Shown one piece after another: positions 14,243 to 21,798 of a stretch of DNA of 37,487 nucleotides. Numbering within the stretch: position 1 is the first letter of the stretch; every line of letters begins with the position of its first letter. The position numbers and the translations under genes were made by a program. The stretch spans positions 1 to 37,487 of the forward strand of contig JAQULF010000009.1 of the NCBI GenBank assembly GCA_028718745.1, in the 5' to 3' direction. Below the pieces are notes generated by a model. It was not told where the DNA came from. It did no database searches and saw only the letters and a list, made by a program, of their open reading frames with translations. This DNA is from Patescibacteria group bacterium. Its GTDB lineage: Bacteria > Patescibacteriota > JACPGU01.

Positions 14243-15097
14243 ATGCAACAAAATCGCATTACAATTTTAGATATTCCAATTGACCAAGTTAATTTTTTTG
14301 ATGCTCTAAAAAAAATTGAGGAATTGGTTAAATCCGGTGGACACCATCAGGTGGCGACAGTGAATCCGGAGTTTATTATTCATTCAACGCGAGACAAGGA
14401 ATTTAAAAAGGCTTTGCAAAATTCGTCGCTAAATACTGCGGACGGAATCGGTATTCTTTGGGCGGCTAAATATCAAAAAATCAAGAAAACAAAAAATCAA
14501 GAAAACAAAAAAATATCCATTTTAAAAAATATCCAATATCTAGTATCCAATATCTTTTGGCTCAAGATTTCTCTGCTCGCAATTATATTTAATCGCAAAT
14601 GGTTATCTTCAGAAATTCCCGAGCGCATTACCGGCATTGATTTGATGTGGGAATTGGCTAACCGAGTGCAGGAAAGAAATTGGAAAGTATTTCTACTTAA
14701 CTGGTCAGGAGGCAGATCAAAAGTGTGGGAGGTTGAAGAAAAATTAAAAACGCTTTATCCCAGAATCAATATCGTTGGCGCTTTGGATAGTTATCCCGAA
14801 GACAGGGGATTGGTTGAAAAAATAGCTAAAACTAAACCCGACATCTTGTTTGTCGCCTTTGGCTCTCCGAAACAAGAGATATTCATTCATAAAAATTTAA
14901 AACATCTGGGCGCAAAAGTTGTTATCGGTGTGGGCGGATCGTTTGATTTTATTATCGGAAAGGCAAAAAGAGCCCCTAGCATTTTTCAAAAACTTGGGGT
15001 AGAGTGGATATGGAGATTGATTCAACAACCGAAAAGAGCCGGTAGAATCTATAACGCCTTTCCAAAGTTTGTCTGGGAGATTTTCAAATCCGAATAG
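14243..15097 (+). CDS. WecG/TagA/CpsF family glycosyltransferase
   Basis: Family GT26 enzyme that adds a sugar (N-acetylmannosamine type in known members) to a lipid-linked intermediate of cell-surface polysaccharide. Marks are ILDIPIDQVNFFDALKKIEE, TVNPEFIIHSTRD, the NTADGIGILWAAK motif, RITGIDLMWEL, PDILFVAFGSPKQEIFI and VGGSFDFIIGKAKRAP with the WIWRLIQQPKR end. Residues about 76-125 hold a lysine/isoleucine-rich insertion, partly encoded by AATATCC words (14527-14556). It acts at the inner face of the membrane. The next gene starts 15 bp later. Confidence 0.92.
   Translation: MQQNRITILDIPIDQVNFFDALKKIEELVKSGGHHQVATVNPEFIIHSTRDKEFKKALQNSSLNTADGIGILWAAKYQKIKKTKNQENKKISILKNIQYLVSNIFWLKISLLAIIFNRKWLSSEIPERITGIDLMWELANRVQERNWKVFLLNWSGGRSKVWEVEEKLKTLYPRINIVGALDSYPEDRGLVEKIAKTKPDILFVAFGSPKQEIFIHKNLKHLGAKVVIGVGGSFDFIIGKAKRAPSIFQKLGVEWIWRLIQQPKRAGRIYNAFPKFVWEIFKSE
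14527..14556. repeat. AATATCC word array inside the WecG-like gene
   Basis: AATATCC, AATATCT and GTATCCAATATC follow each other and encode KNIQYLVSNIF. The same word array is in cca at 31604-31668. Confidence 0.55.
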
Positions 15098-15111
15098 GGG
15101 AGGTGATTTGC

Positions 15112-15471
15112 TTGGCAGAAGCGGTAGAAACGGGGGAAGCGAAAGACGCAACCTTAAGAATTCGAGTTCAACTTGAGTCAGGCAATCAAGAACGCCTCCT
15201 TGCTTCAAAAGGAGAAGTGAATATAGTGATTTACGAAATGAAAATAATAGAAGTGAATGTCAAGGAGTCCACCACCAGCAAGAAGTTTATAATTAAAAAA
15301 ATCACGGGATCATCTCCGGACGGAGAAGGAGCACTCAATATTGAGGGGATAATGATCAATGGGGGAGGGGAAACCTTCTTTTTTGAAATGATCTATCTTA
15401 ACCCTTCTCATACCGGCTGGATTTTGAAGATGATCCCCTACATCGAAGAGCCACAAACCCCAGCCGTTTAG
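15112..15471 (+). CDS. Hypothetical protein, 119 aa, TTG start
   Basis: No family recognised. The TTG at 15112 (MAEAVETGEAKDATLRIRVQ) follows GGGGAGGTGATTTGC, a very strong Shine-Dalgarno sequence; an in-frame GTG at 15103 lies within that site and is rejected. The protein is probably mostly beta (VNIVIYEMKIIEVNV, KKFIIKKITG, GGETFFFEMIYL, GWILKMIPYI) with no membrane segment. It follows the WecG-like gene by 15 bp and ends just before the nusA promoter. The initiation region is nearly the same as that of the 44-aa ORF at 5680. Confidence 0.62.
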   Translation: MAEAVETGEAKDATLRIRVQLESGNQERLLASKGEVNIVIYEMKIIEVNVKESTTSKKFIIKKITGSSPDGEGALNIEGIMINGGGETFFFEMIYLNPSHTGWILKMIPYIEEPQTPAV

Positions 15472-15487
15472 TGGTTTCTTTTTTTGT

Positions 15488-15516
15488 TTGACAAAAATAT
15501 TTTTGTTTTGTATAAT
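15488..15516 (+). promoter_or_regulatory. Consensus promoter for nusA
   Basis: Perfect TTGACA and TATAAT separated by exactly 17 bp. Confidence 0.85.
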
Positions 15517-15522
15517 ATAGTT

Positions 15523-15555
15523 AATAGGATATCTTTATCCTATTTTTTTATTTTT
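15523..15555 (+). promoter_or_regulatory. Hairpin plus U-tract at the start of the nusA leader
   Basis: AATAGGATA-TCTT-TATCCTATT (9-bp perfect stem) is followed by TTTTTATTTTT, immediately at the predicted transcript start and 22 nt before the Shine-Dalgarno sequence. It could be an attenuator or a 5' stabilising hairpin. Confidence 0.6.
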
Positions 15556-15576
15556 AAAATTAGTTTAGGAGGACGA

Positions 15577-16866
15577 ATGAATGAAGAATTTATATCCGCA
15601 TTAGAACAAGTCGCTGAAGAGAAGAAAATTAGCAAAGAATCAATCCTTGAAGCCACTGAAGCGGCTCTAGCTGCTGCATATCGCAAAGATTACGGCAAGC
15701 CATCTCAAATAATTCGATGTAAAATTGATCCGGCCAAAGGATCAATGGAGTTTTGGATGGAGAAAAAAATAGTTGAAGAAGTGGCGGATGAAAATTCGGA
15801 AATACTTTTGAAAGACGCGAAAAAAGAGGATAAGAACGCCGAGCTTGAAGGAGTAATAAAGTATCCTCTACCAACTCACGAAGATTTTGGTCGTATTGCC
15901 GCCCAAACTGCGAAGCAAGTTATTATTCAAAGATTGAAAGAGGTGGAAAGGGAAGTTGTTTTCAATGAATTCAAAAATATGGAAGGGCAGATGGTCAACG
16001 GCGTTGTCCAGCAGATGGAAGGAGGCAATGTTGTTATCGATTTGGGACGGACCAACGGCATTATGTTTCCGTCCGATCAAATCATGGGGGAACATTATCG
16101 AGTTGGGCAAAGAATCAAAGTCGTGGTCAGTTTAGTGGAAAAAACCAATCGCGGTTCGCAAATTTTAGTCAGCCGCACCCATGATGATTTGGTTCGCTAC
16201 TTATTTATGATGGAAGTTCCGGAAATTGAATCGGGAGCTGTGGCTATCATGGGAATTGCCCGGGAAGCGGGGGTAAGAACCAAAATGTCGGTTCGAGCGC
16301 TTCAAGAAGGAGTGGATCCGGTTGGTTCTTGCGTAGGGCAAAGGGGAACTCGCGTTCAAGCGGTGCTTTCCGAAATCGGCAATGAAAAAATAGACATTGT
16401 CCTTTGGAATGAAGATCCAGCTACCTACATCACAAACGCGCTTTCACCGGCAAAGGTGGAAGATGTTAAATTGAGCAAGAAACTGCAAGAGGCTTTAGTA
16501 TATGTGGCAAATGAACAATTATCCTTGGCTATTGGTAAAAATGGCCAAAATGTCCGCTTGGCAGCCAAATTAACCGGTTGGAAGATAGATGTGGTTGAGG
16601 CCGGAACTAAGCCGGCAAAAGAGTTTGTAGAAGAAAAGGAGGAAACCGTAGAGACGAACGGCAGTTCGTCTGAAAAGAAGAAAAAAGAAGTTAAAGAGAA
16701 AAAGACCAAGAAAACAACGGTTAAAAAAGAGAAGAAAGTTAAAGAGGAAACCGTAGAGGCGAACGGCAGTTCGTCTGAACACGCAGAGCGTGACGGTTCA
16801 CCTGAAAAGAAAGAAAATCCGCCCAAGGCGGACAAGAAAAAGAAATCAAAGAAGAAGGTAAAATAA
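15577..16866 (+). CDS. nusA: Transcription termination/antitermination protein NusA
   Basis: RNA polymerase-binding factor that controls pausing, termination and antitermination. The ATG at 15577 has AGGAGGA just upstream; starts further upstream lie inside the promoter. The N-terminal domain (MNEEFISALEQVAEEKKISK...) is followed by an S1 domain (VNGVVQQMEGGNVVIDLGRT) and KH domains (ALQEGVDPVGSCVGQRGTRV; NEQLSLAIGKNGQNVRLAAK). The tail, from about residue 345, is lysine/glutamate-rich. It holds two GTAG hairpin copies read as VETNGSSSE (from 358) and VEANGSSSE (from 393), plus a smaller hairpin at 16780-16792. The tail is dispensable-looking. Confidence 0.96.
   Translation: MNEEFISALEQVAEEKKISKESILEATEAALAAAYRKDYGKPSQIIRCKIDPAKGSMEFWMEKKIVEEVADENSEILLKDAKKEDKNAELEGVIKYPLPTHEDFGRIAAQTAKQVIIQRLKEVEREVVFNEFKNMEGQMVNGVVQQMEGGNVVIDLGRTNGIMFPSDQIMGEHYRVGQRIKVVVSLVEKTNRGSQILVSRTHDDLVRYLFMMEVPEIESGAVAIMGIAREAGVRTKMSVRALQEGVDPVGSCVGQRGTRVQAVLSEIGNEKIDIVLWNEDPATYITNALSPAKVEDVKLSKKLQEALVYVANEQLSLAIGKNGQNVRLAAKLTGWKIDVVEAGTKPAKEFVEEKEETVETNGSSSEKKKKEVKEKKTKKTTVKKEKKVKEETVEANGSSSEHAERDGSPEKKENPPKADKKKKSKKKVK
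16648..16671. repeat. Family 1 GTAG hairpin in the nusA tail, copy 1
   Basis: GTAG followed by AGACGAAC-GGCA-GTTCGTCT, an 8-bp perfect stem. It is read from GTA as VETNGSSS. Confidence 0.8.
16753..16776. repeat. Family 1 GTAG hairpin in the nusA tail, copy 2
   Basis: GTAG followed by AGGCGAAC-GGCA-GTTCGTCT, one G-T pair in the stem. It has the same reading frame and orientation as copy 1, 105 bp downstream. Copy and flank (GAGGAAACC before GTAG) suggest a local duplication. Confidence 0.8.
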
Positions 16867-16897
16867 AAACCATCAAATGGGTTTCGGAGGTGTTCTT

Positions 16898-17077
16898 GTG
16901 CAAAACTTTAACATCTTTCTTGTTTATGTGTTGTGTTGCGCGGCAACAGGTGTTCCGGCAATGCTCATCTTCTGGCGGTATCCGTCTTTGAGCCCTAAGT
17001 GGTATTTACTGATCCTTGTAATAACCTTCTTGGGGGCAGGATATTTGTTTGCCCGTTTTAATGTGGCAACAAGCTAA
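16898..17077 (+). CDS. Small two-helix membrane protein, 59 aa, GTG start
   Basis: The GTG at 16898 follows CGGAGGTGTTCTT. Upstream in-frame ATG codons lie in or before that site. The protein has two transmembrane segments (about 5-25, NIFLVYVLCCAATGVPAMLI; and 36-53, YLLILVITFLGAGYLFAR) joined by a short loop. No family recognised. The stop codon overlaps an ATG of the next small membrane gene (TAATG), and a terminator closes the pair. The two may form a membrane complex, but this is only inferred from their arrangement. Confidence 0.55.
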   Translation: MQNFNIFLVYVLCCAATGVPAMLIFWRYPSLSPKWYLLILVITFLGAGYLFARFNVATS

Positions 17078-17100
17078 TGTTCAGAACAATCGGAGATTGT

Positions 17101-17247
17101 ATGAGCCGCCTTGAGCAAGCTGCGCAGCAGGCAGAACAATTTTCCCGCCACTTGTCCTTTTGGACAAAGGCAGCCTTAATTATCCTAATCATCGTCATAG
17201 CCGAACTTGTGAGTTATTGGTACAAAAAAAGACTGGGCGATGGTTAA
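17101..17247 (+). CDS. Small single-helix membrane protein, 48 aa
   Basis: An ATG at 17101 has GGAG 5 nt upstream; an alternative ATG at 17077 overlaps the previous stop and would add eight residues. The first part, MSRLEQAAQQAEQFSRHLSF, is an amphipathic helix rich in Q and A. One transmembrane segment follows (AALIILIIVIAELVSYW) with a basic tail (YKKRLGDG). This is the layout of many small type-II-like membrane peptides, including holin- and toxin-like ones, but there is no sequence match I can name. It is second in a pair with 16898-17077 and is followed by a terminator. Confidence 0.5.
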   Translation: MSRLEQAAQQAEQFSRHLSFWTKAALIILIIVIAELVSYWYKKRLGDG

Positions 17248-17263
17248 GATAAAATCAAAAAGT

Positions 17264-17292
17264 AGTTTCGTTTTAACGAGGCTCTTTTTTTT
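17264..17292 (+). terminator. Intrinsic terminator of the two small membrane genes
   Basis: AGTTTCGTT-TT-AACGAGGCT (two G-U pairs) followed by CTTTTTTTT. Confidence 0.75.
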
Positions 17293-17304
17293 GACTAAAA
17301 ATCA

Positions 17305-17333
17305 TTGACAATAAAGTCAAAGTGTGATACAAT
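17305..17333 (+). promoter_or_regulatory. Strong promoter for the 17456-18091 gene
   Basis: TTGACA, 17-bp spacer, TACAAT. It gives a leader of about 115 nt containing a CGGACA-AA-TGTCCG hairpin (about 17425-17438) shortly before the Shine-Dalgarno sequence. Confidence 0.75.
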
Positions 17334-17455
17334 TAACACATAATCAGTTTAGGCTAGTATTTCAAATAAACGCACCTAAAAAATTTGAGAATTTCGATAT
17401 ATACAATCCGCCACTGGCGAGATCCGGACAAATGTCCGAAAATGGAGATGAAATC

Positions 17456-18091
17456 ATGCTGAAAAAACGCGAAAGAAAGCCCGCATCCTGCATCGATACC
17501 CTGACGCTTCAACTCGACATGTACTTCGGCACCAAGTTTCGCAAACAGGCGGAAATCGAACTCAACCGCCGCAAACTTCCGCTTCTGCCGCCTCCGATGA
17601 TCGTGAATTTCAGCGACATCAAGGTCGTGGATATCGAACCAAACAGCGACGATCACACCGACCATGTCAAGGATATGGCGCTCGAAGAGGAATGCGACAA
17701 CATCACGACGAACGAGGCTCTGAAAGACCTTCTGGCGCTGGATGGCGACATTGACATCATGATTGTGCGGCTAAAGGCGCACAAGGGGATCGCCGCCATA
17801 CTGAAGCGCGTTTCAGCATCGGTCGCGCGGCTGATTTACTTCATCCAGAACTGCGACCTGAACTATGCCAATTCGCGGCAGCGAAAAAGCATCCGCGAAA
17901 GAATCGAGCGAATTGAGAATAACCTCTGCGACATCACAATCAATCTTGGCGTAGGGAGAGCGGCAGAATTCCCGATTCAAGGATTATTGGGTCGCCTCAA
18001 ATCAAGCCAGAAGTACATCCAGCGAAATGTCGTCGCCGAGGCCACCGACAGAAACGAGAGTTACGCGCGGCAGGCGACGTACTCACTCTGA
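17456..18091 (+). CDS. Hypothetical helical protein, 211 aa, GC-rich cassette
   Basis: No family recognised. The ATG at 17456 follows GGAGATGAAATC and lies well behind the promoter; an ORF start at 17324 would precede the transcript start. The protein begins MLKKRERKPASCIDTLTLQL. It has a proline-rich stretch (KLPLLPPPMIVNF), an acidic middle (DIEPNSDDHTDHVKDMALEE) and a helical, probably coiled C-terminal half (RQRKSIRERIERIENNLCDI). No membrane segment. Codons are visibly GC-richer than in nusA or clpC next to it. With its own promoter and terminator it looks like an acquired, self-contained cassette. Confidence 0.68.
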   Translation: MLKKRERKPASCIDTLTLQLDMYFGTKFRKQAEIELNRRKLPLLPPPMIVNFSDIKVVDIEPNSDDHTDHVKDMALEEECDNITTNEALKDLLALDGDIDIMIVRLKAHKGIAAILKRVSASVARLIYFIQNCDLNYANSRQRKSIRERIERIENNLCDITINLGVGRAAEFPIQGLLGRLKSSQKYIQRNVVAEATDRNESYARQATYSL

Positions 18092-18115
18092 AGCAACAAA
18101 CTACCATGAAACAAG

Positions 18116-18148
18116 CCCGATCCCGAACAGGGGGTCGGGTGTTTTTTT
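18116..18148 (+). terminator. Intrinsic terminator of the 17456-18091 gene
   Basis: CCCGATCCC / GGGGTCGGG (one G-U pair) with a 6-nt loop, then TGTTTTTTT. Confidence 0.85.
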
Positions 18149-18149
18149 G

Positions 18150-18178
18150 TTGACAAGATTTTTTGAGGAGAATATAAT
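18150..18178 (+). promoter_or_regulatory. Consensus promoter for clpC
   Basis: Perfect TTGACA and TATAAT separated by 17 bp, immediately after the previous terminator and directly before a CIRCE operator. Confidence 0.88.
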
Positions 18179-18182
18179 TATA

Positions 18183-18209
18183 TTAGCACTCAAATAGATG
18201 GAGTGCTAA
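18183..18209. promoter_or_regulatory. CIRCE operator (HrcA binding site) of clpC
   Basis: TTAGCACTC, 9 bp, GAGTGCTAA: an exact match to the CIRCE consensus. It covers the expected transcription start. HrcA binding here would repress clpC until heat shock; no hrcA gene is in the window. Confidence 0.95.
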
Positions 18210-18227
18210 CAAGTCTTTCTATTGTTT

Positions 18228-18312
18228 GTTGGTTCCGAGTTATACTCGGAACCCTGATGTACCAAAAAGTATTTTAGGATCATCATGGTTCTGGGTGCAA
18301 CCCAGAACCAAC
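18228..18312. repeat. Inverted pair of GTTGGTTC hairpins (family 2) in the clpC leader
   Basis: GTT then GGTTCCGAGT-TAT-ACTCGGAACC (18231-18253), and in opposite orientation GGTTCTGGGT-GCA-ACCCAGAACC (18287-18309) then AAC. Both have perfect 10-bp stems and the GTTG feet point outward, as in the pair around the second RAYT. The end (AAAGGATGACA, about 18316-18326) resembles the right end of the composite element. Confidence 0.8.
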
Positions 18313-18366
18313 ACAAAAGGATGACAGTAAAAAATATGCTATAATAATTTTAAGGAGGTTTATTAT

Positions 18367-20883
18367 ATGGAAATTTTTGGGTTCGATAGATTTAGTAATA
18401 ATGCAAAAAGAATTTTATCCGTCGCGCAAGAAATAGCGCAAAATTCCGGATCAATTGTGATTGATACCGATCATGTTTTGATGGCAATTTTACGGGAAAA
18501 AGTGGGAATCGCGCATGAAATACTGGGTAGTTTTGGGATTGATTTTGAAAGAATCGAAATGGTGGCTAATTTTATGCCTATCGACAACATTCATCAAGCC
18601 AAAAACGCCGGCATATCAGCGGATCTTAAACACGCTTTGGAACAAGCAATTCTTGCCGCGAGAAAAAACAATCATTTTTATCTTGGGACGGAGCATCTTT
18701 TGTACGGAATTTTGATTAACGGCAATTTCATCGCTTATCAAATGATTCAAAACCTAGATACAAATCCGGAATCAATTAAGAAAAATCTGGAAGAACTTTT
18801 CCGAACTTCGGCTCAAGCTGTTGCCGCGGGGGTAGATGAGATGGCTGAAATAAATGGCGGCAAAAAAACTAAAACCACAACTTTGGAAAAATACTCGGTC
18901 GAACTAACTGCCGAAGCTTCTGCCGGGAAACTGGACCCAATTGTGGGCAGAGAAAAGGAAATCGAAAGAGTTGTTCACATTCTCTCGCGCCGAACCAAGA
19001 ATAATCCGGTTCTAATCGGCGATCCGGGCGTGGGAAAAACAGCGATTGTTGAGGGACTAGCGCAAAGAATTGTGGCGGGAACCGTGCCGGTAAAATTAAA
19101 AAATAAAAAAATCTACTCATTAGATTTAGGGGCTTTAATCGCCGGAACAAAATATCGCGGAGAATTTGAAGAGAGATTAAAAAAACTTTTGAACGAATTG
19201 GAAAAAGACCGCAATTCAATTCTTTTTATAGATGAAATTCATACTATTATCGGGGCGGGTTCAGCCGAAGGATCAATGGATGCGAGTAATATGTTAAAAC
19301 CTTCGCTTTCTCGCGGCAAAATTACTTGTATTGGCGCGACGACAGTGGATGAATATCGCAAAAATATTGAAAAAGATAGCGCTTTTGAAAGACGATTCCA
19401 GCCGGTACTCGTAGAAGAGCCATCCATTGAAGATACGGTTAGAATTCTGAAGGGGATTGCCAAAAATTACGAAGATTTTCACCAAGTAGTTGTGGAGCCG
19501 GAAGCAATTCAATTAGCCACCAAACTTTCTCATCGCTATATCGCCGATAGATTTTTGCCGGATAAAGCGATTGATTTGCTGGATGAGGCTTCGTCTTCAG
19601 TGGTTATTCGCGAAAAAGTAGGGGAGGATGAAGGTATTAAAAAAATGGAAGTTAAACTGAAAAATACTTTGGAAGGCAAAAATGAAGCGATTAAAAATCA
19701 AGATTTTGAATTAGCGGCGGAACTGCGCGACCAAGAGAATTTTATTAAAGAAGAAATGGAAAAAAGAAGGGTGGAGCGAGCTGATATTCCAAGAGAAAAT
19801 CGGGTGATTGTGCGGATAGAGGATATTGCTCGAGTGGTTAGTATTTGGACGGGAATTCCGGTTTCGAAATTGATCGAATCGGATAAAAATAAATTCACCA
19901 AACTCGAAGAAATTTTGACAAAGAGAATCGTCGGGCAAGACGAGGCGATTGCTTCGATCTCTCAAGCGATTCGCCGTTCTCGCGCGGGGATTGCCAATCC
20001 GAAAAGACCGATTGGTTCGTTCATTTTTCTAGGACCAACCGGAGTAGGGAAAACCGAATTGGCTAAAGTTTTGGCTTCGGAAATTTATGAGAGAGATGAC
20101 GCGCTGATCAAAATTGATATGAGCGAATTTATGGAACGACATAATGTTAGCCGGCTCGTTGGAGCTCCGGCCGGTTATGTTGGCTATGATGACGGCGGAA
20201 AACTAACCGAACAAGTGCGCAAGAAACCTTATACAATAATCCTATTTGATGAAATCGAGAAAGCTCATCCGGAAGTATTTAACATTCTTTTGCAAATTAT
20301 GGAAGACGGGTATTTGACTGACGCGAAAGGCAGGAGGGTTGATTTCCGCAATACAATTATAATTTTAACTTCTAACATTGGAGTAAATGAATTTACGCAA
20401 ATTGCTAGTATGGGATTTAGGATTAACGAAGAGTCTGTAGGGGCAAGGCATGCCTTGCCCGACCAAGATCGAATCGCAAAAGAATATGAAACCATGAAAC
20501 AGAATGTTTTAGACCAGATGAAAAAGAAATTCAATCCGGAATTTTTGAATCGTTTGGACAACATTATTGTTTTTAAATCGCTGAGGCCAAAAGAAATTAT
20601 TCAAATTGTAAATATAAACTTAGCCGAACTTAAAAAAAGAGTTTTTTCGGAAAAAAATATTAAACTAGAGTTCTCAAGAAAATTGATTGGTTGGATCGCG
20701 GCCAATGGCTACGATCCGGAATATGGCGCCCGCCCAGTCCGCCGAATGATTGCCAATGAAGTGGAAGACAAACTCGCTTCGCAAATTATTTCAGGAGAGA
20801 TTGGAGAAGGGGAGAGTGTGAAGGTTGACTACAAAAATAATGTGGTTGTGTTTGAGAAGAAAAAGGTTTTAGTTAAGAAATAA
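18367..20883 (+). CDS. clpC: ATP-dependent Clp protease ATP-binding subunit ClpC
   Basis: Hexameric AAA+ unfoldase that feeds proteins to ClpP. It has an N-terminal Clp-N repeat domain ([30 protein letters not shown]), Walker A1 GDPGVGKT (218-225), a UVR-like middle (about 425-460), Walker A2 GPTGVGKT (556-563) and the C-terminal D2-small domain ([22 protein letters not shown]). The 838 residues are full length. The ATG has AAGGAGG 8 nt upstream. A GTAG palindrome adds VGARHALP at residues 691-698 in a surface loop of the D2 domain. Expression is expected to be under HrcA/CIRCE control. Confidence 0.97.
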   Translation: MEIFGFDRFSNNAKRILSVAQEIAQNSGSIVIDTDHVLMAILREKVGIAHEILGSFGIDFERIEMVANFMPIDNIHQAKNAGISADLKHALEQAILAARKNNHFYLGTEHLLYGILINGNFIAYQMIQNLDTNPESIKKNLEELFRTSAQAVAAGVDEMAEINGGKKTKTTTLEKYSVELTAEASAGKLDPIVGREKEIERVVHILSRRTKNNPVLIGDPGVGKTAIVEGLAQRIVAGTVPVKLKNKKIYSLDLGALIAGTKYRGEFEERLKKLLNELEKDRNSILFIDEIHTIIGAGSAEGSMDASNMLKPSLSRGKITCIGATTVDEYRKNIEKDSAFERRFQPVLVEEPSIEDTVRILKGIAKNYEDFHQVVVEPEAIQLATKLSHRYIADRFLPDKAIDLLDEASSSVVIREKVGEDEGIKKMEVKLKNTLEGKNEAIKNQDFELAAELRDQENFIKEEMEKRRVERADIPRENRVIVRIEDIARVVSIWTGIPVSKLIESDKNKFTKLEEILTKRIVGQDEAIASISQAIRRSRAGIANPKRPIGSFIFLGPTGVGKTELAKVLASEIYERDDALIKIDMSEFMERHNVSRLVGAPAGYVGYDDGGKLTEQVRKKPYTIILFDEIEKAHPEVFNILLQIMEDGYLTDAKGRRVDFRNTIIILTSNIGVNEFTQIASMGFRINEESVGARHALPDQDRIAKEYETMKQNVLDQMKKKFNPEFLNRLDNIIVFKSLRPKEIIQIVNINLAELKKRVFSEKNIKLEFSRKLIGWIAANGYDPEYGARPVRRMIANEVEDKLASQIISGEIGEGESVKVDYKNNVVVFEKKKVLVKK
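20437..20460. repeat. Family 1 GTAG palindrome, in frame in clpC
   Basis: GTAG followed by the perfect 20-bp palindrome GGGCAAGGCATGCCTTGCCC, read from GTA as VGARHALP. Confidence 0.88.
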
Positions 20884-20898
20884 AAAACATCGGTAGCT

Positions 20899-21067
20899 GT
20901 CATCCTCGAGCTCCTGTTCGGTACTCCGACAGGAAATCAAGGATCTATGTTAGTTTAAGTAAGTGATTTTTAAATAATTGTCACGCATTCCCGTAGAAGA
21001 TCCTTGATATTCTCTTCGTCTTTTTTATATATAATTTGGTCAAGACGAATTAGAGTTCGAGGATGAC
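20899..21067. repeat. Composite GTCATCC/GGATGAC element, full copy
   Basis: About 169 bp, from GTCATCCTCGAGCTCCTG to GAGTTCGAGGATGAC. Its reverse complement is nearly identical along its whole length to 24658-24824, so the two are inverted copies about 3.6 kb apart. Inner GATCCTTGAT / ATCAAGGATC pairs divide it into two half units. Confidence 0.88.
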
Positions 21068-21095
21068 AACTCTAAGAACATTTAATCATTATTGT

Positions 21096-21722
21096 ATGAC
21101 TATCAAGAAATTAGTAGTAGGTTTTTTGGATACAAACTGCTACATTCTTTCTTCCGGAAAGAGAGCGGTTTTGATTGACCCGGGCGAGAATGTGGAAAGA
21201 ATTTTGAAAGAATTAGATGGATTAACCCCAGTCAAATCCGAAAGGCAATTTGACGGGGTAAAACTGGAAAAAATAATCCTAACCCATCTTCATTTTGATC
21301 ACATCATCGCGGCAAAAAAGATAAAAGAGGCAACATCAGCCCTTATCTGCTGTAACAAAGAAGATTTTAAAATACTAAATAACGATTTATTAAAGGAAGA
21401 AGATGTTGACGAGAACTTACGGGCTGATTTTAAATTTAAAATTTTAAATTTAAACTTTAAAATAATCCATACGCCCGGCCATACCGAAGGTTCAATCTGT
21501 CTTTATGATGAAAAAAATAAAATCCTATTTTCCGGCGACACCATCTTCGCCGGCTCAATCGGTGTTACGAACTATCCGGGAGGGGATTTCAAAAAGATTA
21601 AACGATCTATAGAAAAAAAGCTCTTAACCCTTCCCGACGACACCCTCGTCTATCCCGGCCACTACAAAGAATTCCGGTTGGGAGATGAGAAAGAAGCGAT
21701 AAAAAGTATTTTGGAGCAATAA
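21096..21722 (+). CDS. MBL-fold metallo-hydrolase (glyoxalase II-like)
   Basis: Metallo-beta-lactamase fold hydrolase, probably of a thioester or similar small substrate. Metal ligands are in LTHLHFDHIIAA (HxHxDH), HTPGHTEGS, FSGDTIFAGSIG and VYPGHY. The start MTIKKLVVGFLDTNCYIL at 21096 is typical; an ORF start at 21063 falls inside the repeat and is rejected. Residues from about 112 to 125 (DFKFKILNLNFKI) come from an AT-rich word tract (21428-21463). Length 208 aa is normal. Convergent with the gene at 21799. Confidence 0.9.
   Translation: MTIKKLVVGFLDTNCYILSSGKRAVLIDPGENVERILKELDGLTPVKSERQFDGVKLEKIILTHLHFDHIIAAKKIKEATSALICCNKEDFKILNNDLLKEEDVDENLRADFKFKILNLNFKIIHTPGHTEGSICLYDEKNKILFSGDTIFAGSIGVTNYPGGDFKKIKRSIEKKLLTLPDDTLVYPGHYKEFRLGDEKEAIKSILEQ
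21428..21463. repeat. AT-rich palindromic tract inside the MBL gene
   Basis: Words of the TTTTAAATTT / AAATTTAAAA type, encoding FKFKILNLNFKI just before the HTPGH motif. Same class as 376-410. Confidence 0.55.
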
Positions 21723-21745
21723 AAAAACCGGGGCCCTCGGCCCCG
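21721..21745 (-). terminator. Intrinsic terminator of the 21799-22488 gene
   Basis: CGGGGCC-CTC-GGCCCCG stem, followed on the minus strand by GTTTTTTT. It directly abuts the stop codon of the convergent MBL gene. Confidence 0.85.
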
Positions 21746-21798
21746 ATTGAATTCCTTTCGTTTTTTTTGCCTTTCGGCGATGTTGTCTGTTTGTCCCC

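Noticed and set aside
16425-16835. Minus-strand ORFs of 136 and 70 codons opposite the nusA tail
   Set aside because: They are reverse complements of lysine/glutamate repeats (S/F-rich products) and only reflect the repeat structure.
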